This document shows positions 1 to 5,353 of a DNA stretch of 5,860 nucleotides, in pieces. Under the pieces are notes generated by a model, which did not search any database, was not told where the DNA came from, and saw only the letters and a list, made by a program, of their open reading frames with translations. The position numbers and the translations under genes were made by a program. The stretch's first letter is position 1. Each line of letters opens with the position of its first letter. The stretch lies in NCBI GenBank assembly GCA_016200025.1, contig JACQFO010000032.1, positions 1 through 5,860 of the forward strand, given 5' to 3'. The stretch is from Nitrososphaerota archaeon. Its GTDB lineage: Archaea; Thermoproteota; Nitrososphaeria; Nitrososphaerales; Gagatemarchaeaceae.

Positions 1-189
1 CCAAAGTCGATGTACGAACCGGAACAATTCCCGGGCCTTATCCATAGGATGGCCGACCCCAAGACGGTCATACTCCTCTTCGCCTCAGGAAAGCTGGTCT
101 GCACCGGCGCGAAGAATGAGAGCGAAGTCTACAGGGCCGTGAACAGCCTGCACGTGACCCTTGAAGAAAAGAACCTGATGGCCTACTGA
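1..189 (+). CDS. tbp: TATA-binding protein (TBP), C-terminal end only
   Basis: Reading frame 1 is open from the window edge to a TGA at 187-189 and gives 62 residues. The segment from YEPEQFPGLI through LLFASGKLVCTGAK is the hallmark second-repeat core of archaeal and eukaryotic TBP: the strand that contacts the minor groove, then the closing helix (SEVYRAVNSL). The protein ends in EEKNLMAY, a short acidic tail as in other archaeal TBPs. TBP binds the TATA box and, with TFB, recruits RNA polymerase. Roughly the first two thirds of the gene (normally about 180-190 residues) lie upstream of the window, so promoter and start cannot be seen. Its last 7 bases overlap the end of the convergent PyrE-family gene. 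Identification is firm; only the missing 5' part is unknown. Confidence 0.95.
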   Translation, partial: PKSMYEPEQFPGLIHRMADPKTVILLFASGKLVCTGAKNESEVYRAVNSLHVTLEEKNLMAY

Positions 190-800
190 CGGCGCCAGAC
201 GGACCTTACTATCGCCTTCTGGTTTTCCTGGGAGATTAGCTCCATAGACGCTAGCGTGTCCGCCAGCTCTATCACGTCGGTAACGCAGTGCAGTGCGATT
301 CCCTGCTTGCTCAGCCTCTCCCGGGCCCCCTCCATCCTGTCGATGAAGACCACAGCGTGGGTCACGTCTCCGCCCTCCTGTTCGATCGCCTTGGCGGACG
401 CCAAGATCGACTTGCCCGACCTGGACAGGTCGTCAATCATCGCTACGTTCCAGCCCGGCCTGACCTCGCCTTCTACGACCCTTTCATTCGCCTGTTTAGA
501 GAGCCTGGTGTAGTTCAGGGGCATCTTGAGAGCGGTCGCCACGGGAGCAGCTATGATGAGGCCTGTAATGGGTACGCCGCATAGGGCGTTAGCCTTCGGC
601 GCCTTTTTAGAGACTACGTCGGCAACAGCCTCGGCGACCAGGCCATAGACTCCCGGGTAGCTTGGAAGCCCTTTCAGGTTGATGTAGTACGAGCTCTCCT
701 TCCCGTCTGGGAGCGTAAAGGTCCCAAACTGCAATGCGCCGACCTTGACGAGCCCCTCCGCGAGACTGCGAAGCTTCGCACGGCGATTCTTCCAGGTCAC
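183..800 (-). CDS. pyrE: Orotate phosphoribosyltransferase-family protein (PyrE-like)
   Basis: A 205-residue protein, a normal length for OPRT, which joins orotate to PRPP to make OMP in pyrimidine synthesis. The N-terminal part (about 12-50, with GALQFGTFTLPDGKESSYYI and LPSYP) and the C-terminal part (about 149-185, FIDRMEGARERLSKQGI) follow archaeal PyrE closely. The PRPP-binding stretch is MIDDLSRSGKS at 121-131. The two acidic residues are kept, but the usual TTG of the loop reads RSG. The flexible catalytic loop at about 99-107 reads RLSKQANER and lacks most of the Lys/His residues usual in OPRT, so substrate or activity could differ. There is no N-terminal helix-turn-helix, which argues against a GfcR-type regulator. 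The GTG start at 798-800 is chosen because homology begins soon after it, no other early start is available, and a TATA-like box is centred about 27 bp upstream, fitting a leaderless mRNA. It is divergent from the LarA-like gene and convergent with tbp. The family is secure; true OPRT activity is likely but not certain. Confidence 0.85.
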   Translation of the reverse strand: MTWKNRRAKLRSLAEGLVKVGALQFGTFTLPDGKESSYYINLKGLPSYPGVYGLVAEAVADVVSKKAPKANALCGVPITGLIIAAPVATALKMPLNYTRLSKQANERVVEGEVRPGWNVAMIDDLSRSGKSILASAKAIEQEGGDVTHAVVFIDRMEGARERLSKQGIALHCVTDVIELADTLASMELISQENQKAIVRSVWRRQ

Positions 801-820
801 AGTGCAAAGGTCACAATTCG

Positions 821-830
821 AGCTTTTAAA
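821..830. promoter_or_regulatory. Shared TATA-like box between divergent genes
   Basis: The sequence agcttttaaa contains the palindrome TTTAAA at 825-830, the only AT-rich core in the 54-base gap between the two divergent genes. Its centre (827.5) is 27.5 bases from the first base of the GTG start on the minus strand (800) and 27.5 bases from the first base of the TTG start on the plus strand (855). Archaeal TATA boxes lie about 26-28 bp before the transcription start, so one box could serve two leaderless transcripts. No clear BRE consensus is visible on either side. Confidence 0.55.
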
Positions 831-854
831 CCAACTTGGAACCTGAGTTGATGT

Positions 855-1958
855 TTGCCAGAAATCTGGATACCCTTCGGGTCAGTGGAGACACTCGTCA
901 CCCTGCAGGCTGAGAACCTGGGTGCTGTCCTCGACCCTGAGCCAGAGAAGGGCACGATGGAGTCAGAGAGGCAGCTCGCTGCTGTCAAGGACGCAGCCGC
1001 CCTGTTCATTTGCGATTCTAACCCCACGACGGTGGAGTTCCTAAGAGAAATCGTCTCGGGGATCGTATCTGCCCAGAGGCTAAGAATCCTTTCCTCTGCG
1101 CCGAAAAGAATTGAGTCTGCGCTGCCGGAGCTCAAGGGAAGGGTGGCGACCTTGCCCCCGCCCGTACCCTCCGAGGCCGGGGACAAGCCGGTGCTCTCCC
1201 CGGAATTGACAGGGCCAGGGAAGAAGCTCATCGTCGGGACCGCGAGGCCCGATCCGCTCTTTGGGATAGTCGACACCAGGGTGCAAGCATGCCTGAACTG
1301 GGCGGCCCACGCTCTGAGCCACGCAACCTACGCGAGGAGGAGCATGGAACCGACTCCGTTTCAAAGGACCACTTCCTATGAGAAGCTTGAGAAGCTCTCC
1401 GAGGAGATCGCGAGCCCTTCATTCCTCACAGTGGTACCAAGGGCTGGGAAGGTCCGGTCCGTCCTGGAGGACGCGCCGTTCGACGCGGTGAAAAACGGGT
1501 TCTTCGAAGCAGAAATGCCGGCGGCGAAGGCGCTCGTGCTGGGAGCGGGAGGGAGGGGGTACGACGACACCCTGTCCTCCGCCCTCAGATGCGTGTGGGG
1601 CCCACTGGCCGGCCTGAGGAACTCGGGGACGCTTCTCCTCGTGGCCGAGTGCTCAGAGGGGCTGGGTTCGACTGCATTGGAGATGTTGGCGACAGGGAGG
1701 CTTTCTGGCGACGTCGGAAAGAAAGGCGACAGGTACGTCGAGGGGATGGAGGAGGTCTTCTATCTGAACAAGCTCAAGGAGGACTACGACGTGCTGCTCC
1801 TATCCGGCCTCCCGGAGGTCTACGCCAAACAGCGGCTGGGACTCACCACTGCCAAGGGCTCCGGCGAGGCGGTCGGCAGGCTTCTGAACAAGGTGGGAAG
1901 GACCGGGAAGGTCAACCTGGTCACAAGGGCCTCCGAGTGCAGGGTCAGGTCAGCCTAG
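855..1958 (+). CDS. LarA/DUF2088-like protein, function unknown
   Basis: A 367-residue soluble-looking protein with no membrane segments. The C-terminal half resembles the LarA (nickel-dependent lactate racemase, DUF2088) fold. GGRGYDDTLSSAL at 232-244 matches the family's glycine-rich stretch before a helix, and GTLLLVAECSEGLG at 258-271 matches the family pattern of a hydrophobic strand, an acidic turn and GLG. A further strand, YDVLLLSGLPE (311-321), is followed by a final Ala-rich helix. In the N-terminal half, CDSNPTT (53-59) sits where LarA has its DATRP motif, with the key Arg apparently absent. I also cannot find the family's GTH-type histidine or the GRK lysine that carries the nickel-pincer cofactor. 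Racemase activity is therefore unlikely, and this may be a diverged archaeal paralogue. The TTG at 855 is the first usable codon after an in-frame TGA at 849-851; GTG at 885 is the alternative. The stop end overlaps the convergent S2P-like gene by 9 bases. The gene is real; the family assignment is moderate. Confidence 0.7.
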   Translation: MPEIWIPFGSVETLVTLQAENLGAVLDPEPEKGTMESERQLAAVKDAAALFICDSNPTTVEFLREIVSGIVSAQRLRILSSAPKRIESALPELKGRVATLPPPVPSEAGDKPVLSPELTGPGKKLIVGTARPDPLFGIVDTRVQACLNWAAHALSHATYARRSMEPTPFQRTTSYEKLEKLSEEIASPSFLTVVPRAGKVRSVLEDAPFDAVKNGFFEAEMPAAKALVLGAGGRGYDDTLSSALRCVWGPLAGLRNSGTLLLVAECSEGLGSTALEMLATGRLSGDVGKKGDRYVEGMEEVFYLNKLKEDYDVLLLSGLPEVYAKQRLGLTTAKGSGEAVGRLLNKVGRTGKVNLVTRASECRVRSA

Positions 1959-3068
1959 AGGGATGCTGGCAAAGTCCATGGGTATGGGAAGGGACATGGC
2001 AGCAAGTAGGATCGCGCCTAGGTAGAAGACCCGCCGCCGCCTAGACACATCGGACACCTCGTCGAGCACCAGCACCGGTGCAGGGCGGCCTGCGAGCAGG
2101 AGAGCGAGGACCGAGATGGCGAAGTACGACTGGGAGTGGCTGATGTCAATGACGAACAGCAGGAAGATTGTCAGGTAGCCGGCGATCCTCGCCGCTCTTT
2201 TTCCCCATGCGAGCGAGGCCAGGTACCCCCCGTCGAACGAGACCAACGGGATGAGCCCTATGAACGCCACCAAGAAGCCCACCGTGGCGCCGTCGGCGAT
2301 CGGCGAGACTCTCAAGAGCCCTGGCAGGCCTCCTACGAGCGGGGCGAGGGCAAAATCCAGAATCCACTGTATGACGCTCGGGTTGAACACGAGAAACTGG
2401 CTCTGCTCCAGGCCGATGCCAGACTGCGTGGAGGTGATGTCGCCGACGGCGTACAGGACTACGGCGGCAGCGAGGCAGACGAGAGGCCCTGAGATTCTCG
2501 CATCAAAGAACCTGTCTTTGTTGATGGAAGCCTGTCTGACGAGCGGCAGAGTTCCGAGAGTGGGAAGAAATGAGGTCAGGTAGGGGATGCCCGGCAAGAA
2601 GAGCGAAATCGGCGGGCTCGAACCCAACCTGCGAGCGAAGTACCGCTGGCCGAGTTCCCGGGCAGCCAGGAGGGCAACCACGGTGGCCCCGTATGAAAGG
2701 ACAACGACGTACCCCGGAGCGGATGGAGCCAAATCCGCGTAGACGATCCGTTCAACGATGGCGAAGACGATCACAGAGGACAGTGTAAGCAGGGCGAGAA
2801 TCACAGGAATGCGCGACTTTTGGGCCTCGGCCTGCTGAGACTTCCTCACCACCAAGACGCAGTCCGTCGCGGACCCCGTCAGGGAGGGTGTGAAGCCGAG
2901 CTTGAGGAGCTCCCCGTGCAGTTCGACGAACCGGTCCTTTGTCCCCCCGTCGTAGGCCACCCTGAACTCGACGTCCCCGCCCTCGAGGCGGAACATGTCG
3001 ACGACCTTGAATTTCGAGCCGACGACCTTCTCGACTTCGACGGTGCTCTCTGACAATCCGCCCCGCAT
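1950..3068 (-). CDS. Site-2 protease (M50)-like membrane protein, probably inactive
   Basis: A 372-residue protein when started at the ATG at 3066-3068. Residues 1-80 form a soluble domain (DRFVELHGELLKLGFTP at about 44-60) like the one preceding the membrane part of archaeal and plant EGY-type M50 proteins. About seven hydrophobic segments follow (roughly 87-109, 121-136, 155-176, 192-209, 262-281, 297-327 and 347-364). Landmarks align with active S2Ps: PPISLFLPGIPYL after the first motif, DARISGPL (189-196) for DxGVAGPL, and LIPLVSFDGG (272-281) for the N-LLP-x-x-x-DGG motif. However, the zinc motif HExxH is RELGQ at 137-141, so both His ligands are gone while the Glu and the later Asp279 remain. 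This suggests a pseudoprotease that may bind or regulate membrane proteins, comparable to plant EGY3. The longer frame reaching 3224 is rejected because it would run into the divergent acetyltransferase. A TTG at 3054-3056, about 27 bp from a TATA-like TTATTA, is an alternative leaderless start giving 368 residues. Confidence 0.85.
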   Translation of the reverse strand: MRGGLSESTVEVEKVVGSKFKVVDMFRLEGGDVEFRVAYDGGTKDRFVELHGELLKLGFTPSLTGSATDCVLVVRKSQQAEAQKSRIPVILALLTLSSVIVFAIVERIVYADLAPSAPGYVVVLSYGATVVALLAARELGQRYFARRLGSSPPISLFLPGIPYLTSFLPTLGTLPLVRQASINKDRFFDARISGPLVCLAAAVVLYAVGDITSTQSGIGLEQSQFLVFNPSVIQWILDFALAPLVGGLPGLLRVSPIADGATVGFLVAFIGLIPLVSFDGGYLASLAWGKRAARIAGYLTIFLLFVIDISHSQSYFAISVLALLLAGRPAPVLVLDEVSDVSRRRRVFYLGAILLAAMSLPIPMDFASIPLG

Positions 3069-3079
3069 CGGCCGACTCG

Positions 3080-3087
3080 ATAATAAG
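3080..3087 (-). promoter_or_regulatory. TATA-like box, S2P-like gene (possibly also the acetyltransferase gene)
   Basis: On the minus strand this reads CTTATTAT. The TTATTA core (3081-3086) is centred 27.5 bases before a TTG codon at 3054-3056 of the S2P-like gene, the same spacing seen at the other promoters here. On the plus strand the same bases (taataagg) would place a transcript start near 3111, giving a leader of about 22 bases that includes the ribosome site of the acetyltransferase gene. A weaker AACTTAA at 3107-3113 is an alternative for either gene. Confidence 0.4.
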
Positions 3088-3121
3088 GAGTCGCACTGTT
3101 CAGCAAAACTTAACCGACCGA

Positions 3122-3126
3122 GAGGT
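3122..3126 (+). promoter_or_regulatory. Ribosome binding site of the acetyltransferase gene
   Basis: GAGGT lies 6 bases before the ATG at 3133-3135 and complements the usual archaeal 16S rRNA tail. It supports this ATG over upstream in-frame ATGs such as 2995, which would extend the frame into the divergent S2P-like gene. It also suggests that this transcript, unlike its neighbours, carries a short leader. Confidence 0.55.
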
Positions 3127-3132
3127 TGGCAT

Positions 3133-3645
3133 ATGCCGAAGTTGCAGAAGGCGATAGTCGCGAGGGCGGGCGAGTACCAGATCAGACTGTGCGACAGGGA
3201 CGACATCGCGGCGGTGATTGACATAAACGCGAAGACGCTCCCCGAGCACTACTCCGACCACTTCTACTATGAGATCCTCGCGGAGTTCCCTGAGACCTTC
3301 CTGGTGGCGGAGCTTGGGGGCCAGGTCGTCGGATACATCATGTGCAGGATAGAATACGGCTTCTCGCACCTGAGGAGGCTCGGGCTGGCCAGGAAGGGAC
3401 ATGTGGTTTCTGTGGCCGTCAGAGAAGAGCACCGCGGCAGAGGGGTGGGCACGAACCTGGTGCTCACGTCGCACGCTGAGCTCGCGAAGAAGGGTTCGAC
3501 CGAGTCCTATTTGGAGGTACGCGTCTCCAATTCTCTTGCCATCGCCCTCTATGAGAAGCTCGGATACAAGGTCACGGGCCGCCTCGAGGCCTACTACAAG
3601 GACGGAGAGGCAGCCCTCGTCATGGCAATCCAGATAGGGCAATGA
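3133..3645 (+). CDS. rimI: Ard1/RimI-type protein N-terminal acetyltransferase
   Basis: A 170-residue single-domain GNAT enzyme that transfers acetyl from acetyl-CoA to protein N-termini in the cytoplasm. It follows Sulfolobus Ard1 (SsNAT) almost block by block: INAKTLPEHY (31-40), GYIMCRIEYGFS (67-78), RKGHVVSVAV (87-96), EVRVSNSLAIALYEKLGY (128-145) and a final YYKDGEAALVMA (154-165). The acetyl-CoA pyrophosphate loop is RGRGVG at 101-106 (R/Q-x-x-G-x-G/A). Glu38, His90 and Glu128 correspond to residues that, as I recall, matter for catalysis or substrate choice in the Sulfolobus enzyme. Such archaeal enzymes have broad NatA- and NatE-like specificity, so the bacterial name RimI understates the role. 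The gene is preceded by GAGGT and its TGA overlaps the ATG of the ligase gene (ATGA), so the two are almost certainly one operon with coupled translation. Highly confident. Confidence 0.95.
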   Translation: MPKLQKAIVARAGEYQIRLCDRDDIAAVIDINAKTLPEHYSDHFYYEILAEFPETFLVAELGGQVVGYIMCRIEYGFSHLRRLGLARKGHVVSVAVREEHRGRGVGTNLVLTSHAELAKKGSTESYLEVRVSNSLAIALYEKLGYKVTGRLEAYYKDGEAALVMAIQIGQ

Positions 3646-5303
3646 AGGGACCCGCCCCGTTCGACGAGCTGGCCAGCGCGCTGGAGAAAGCCAAGGCCAC
3701 CACATCCAAGAAGGAGAAGGTCGCGACACTCGCAGAATATCTGAAGGGGCTCGCCCCGGAGGAGGCGCAGGTCGCAGCGCGCCTGGCGACGGGAAAGACC
3801 AGTGAGAGGGGGAGCAAGGACGAGGCCCAGGTGGGCTACTCCACCATCCTGGATTCAATCAAAGAGGTCACAGGCGCGTCGTCGAAGGAGGTGTCCGCGG
3901 CATACCTCAGACACGGCGACCTGGGTGAAGTGGCGGAGGAGCTGCTCTCGAGTAAGAAGGCCCAGACTCTCTTCGCCGAGCCTCTCACCCTCGCAGATGT
4001 AGAAGTCGCATCGTCGAAGCTCCGCTCATCGAAGGGGTCGGGAGCGACCGCAAGGAGGAGAGCGGTAGTCAAGTCGCTGATCCTCAGGGCCACCCCGGTT
4101 GAAGGGAAGTATCTCGTGAAGGCCCTGACCGGGGAGATGAGGACAGGCCTCGTGACAGGACTCCTGGAAGAAGCGATCTCCCAGGCATTCTCAGCTCCCA
4201 GGGAAGAAGTCGCCAGAGCGCATATGGTCCTCGGGGACATAGGCCTGCTGGCAAAGACGGTGGCGGAAGGCAAGGTCGGCGAAGTAAGGATCGAGCCCTT
4301 CCGGCCCGTGAACTTCATGCTCGCGGAGCCGATGGCGAGCGCCTCGGAGATTGCGGAACACTTCGAGAAGGAGGTCTACGCCGAGTACAAGTACGACGGG
4401 GTGAGGGCCCAGGTCCACAGGCGGGGCGGTGAGACCCGGGTCTATTCTAGGAGGCTGGAAGACATCACGACAAGCTTCCCCGAGGTCGTCAAGGCCCTCT
4501 CAGGAGTGAAGCAGGATTTCATACTTGACGGGGAGATAGTCCCGTTCGCAGAGGGCCGCCCCCTCCCGTTCCAGCTGCTCCAAAGGAGGCTGAGAAGGAT
4601 GGAAGGGTTCGCGGAGGCAGCCGCGAAGGCCCCGGTGAACTTCTTCGCCTTCGACATCCTGCTCCGAGGAAGAAAGGAGCTGGTGGGAATGGCCCTTTCT
4701 GAAAGACGGAGGCAGCTCCGGGAGATCCTGGCCGGGGCGGAGGTCCCGATGGCCGGGTCGATGGTGGTGAAGTCGGAGGCCGAGATAAGATCGGTCTTCG
4801 ACGAAAGCCGCGCCCTGGGCTACGAAGGGCTCGTCGTGAAGGACCCCGGGAGCGTCTACACCATGGGCAAGAGGGGCTCGGGCTGGGTCAAACTGAAGGA
4901 GGAGCTCGACACGCTCGACGTCGTAATCGTCGCCGCCGAGTACGGCCACGGGAAGAGGGCAAGAGTGATCTCAGACTACACATTCGCAGTCCGCGACGGT
5001 GGGGAGCTCAAGACTGTGGGCAAGGCCTACAGCGGCCTCACCGACCAGGAGATAGGGGAGATGACTGCGAAACTGAAGAAGATAACCCTGAAGGACTTTG
5101 GCTACAGGAGGTCGGTCACACCGGAAGTGGTCCTGGAGGTGGCCTTCGACAGCATCCAGAAGAGCGGAAGGCACGACAGCGGATACGCCTTGCGGTTTCC
5201 GAGAATCAAGAGGATCCGCACGGACAAATCGTTGGAGGACATCGACACCCTGAAGAGGGTCGAAGAGATATTTTCCTCGCAGAAATTGAAGATAGAAGGC
5301 TAG
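3642..5303 (+). CDS. lig: ATP-dependent DNA ligase
   Basis: A 553-residue replicative and repair ligase, close to the 560-600 residues usual in archaea. It seals nicks by adenylating itself, passing AMP to the 5' phosphate, then joining. Residues 1 to about 215 form the helical DNA-binding domain. The adenylation domain follows with motif I KYDGVR (250-255, Lys250 being the AMP-bound lysine), FQLLQRRLRR (310-319), motif III LDGEIV (295-300), IIIa FFAFDIL (334-340), IV EGLVVKD (395-401) and V WVKLK (415-419). The OB-fold domain is about 424-553 and carries the C-terminal RFPRIKRIR (518-526). All nucleotidyltransferase motifs are intact, so activity is expected. PCNA would be the usual partner; no certain PIP box was identified. 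The ATG at 3642 overlaps the stop of the acetyltransferase gene and has no separate promoter, pointing to translational coupling. The protein ends at TAG 5301-5303. Confidence 0.97.
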   Translation: MKGPAPFDELASALEKAKATTSKKEKVATLAEYLKGLAPEEAQVAARLATGKTSERGSKDEAQVGYSTILDSIKEVTGASSKEVSAAYLRHGDLGEVAEELLSSKKAQTLFAEPLTLADVEVASSKLRSSKGSGATARRRAVVKSLILRATPVEGKYLVKALTGEMRTGLVTGLLEEAISQAFSAPREEVARAHMVLGDIGLLAKTVAEGKVGEVRIEPFRPVNFMLAEPMASASEIAEHFEKEVYAEYKYDGVRAQVHRRGGETRVYSRRLEDITTSFPEVVKALSGVKQDFILDGEIVPFAEGRPLPFQLLQRRLRRMEGFAEAAAKAPVNFFAFDILLRGRKELVGMALSERRRQLREILAGAEVPMAGSMVVKSEAEIRSVFDESRALGYEGLVVKDPGSVYTMGKRGSGWVKLKEELDTLDVVIVAAEYGHGKRARVISDYTFAVRDGGELKTVGKAYSGLTDQEIGEMTAKLKKITLKDFGYRRSVTPEVVLEVAFDSIQKSGRHDSGYALRFPRIKRIRTDKSLEDIDTLKRVEEIFSSQKLKIEG

Positions 5304-5323
5304 CCGCCTCATACCCTGCGCTG

Positions 5324-5330
5324 CTTATAT
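5324..5330 (+). promoter_or_regulatory. TATA box of the prepilin peptidase gene
   Basis: CTTATAT stands out in the short, otherwise GC-rich gap after the ligase stop. The TTATAT core (5325-5330) is centred 26.5 bases before the GTG at 5354, which fits a leaderless transcript starting at or next to that codon. It implies the peptidase gene is transcribed separately from the acetyltransferase-ligase pair. Confidence 0.6.
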
Positions 5331-5353
5331 GCGGAGGTGGTGGATGTATTGTC

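Noticed and set aside
832..850. Inverted repeat CAACT ... AGTTG with a 9-base spacer, as a possible operator
   Set aside because: Five-base arms without further symmetry are expected by chance; no second copy was seen in the window.
851..913. ATG-initiated 20-codon frame at the start of the LarA-like gene
   Set aside because: It is in a different frame from the recognised protein, very short, and lacks a ribosome site. It was considered as a leader peptide but nothing supports it.
797..1276. Minus-strand frame of 159 codons opposite the LarA-like gene
   Set aside because: Ser/Gly-rich composition with no domain; it would also cross the promoter region and overlap the PyrE-like start. The plus-strand frame has clear family patterns.
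3069..3224. 52-residue N-terminal extension of the S2P-like frame
   Set aside because: It would run through the intergenic promoter region and 92 bases into the divergent acetyltransferase gene, and the extension has no family resemblance.
3100..3858. Long minus-strand frame (252 codons) opposite the acetyltransferase and ligase start
   Set aside because: It is antisense to two strongly recognised genes, its product is low-complexity and Pro/Ser/Arg-rich near the start, and it resembles no family. GC-rich third positions make such shadow frames common.
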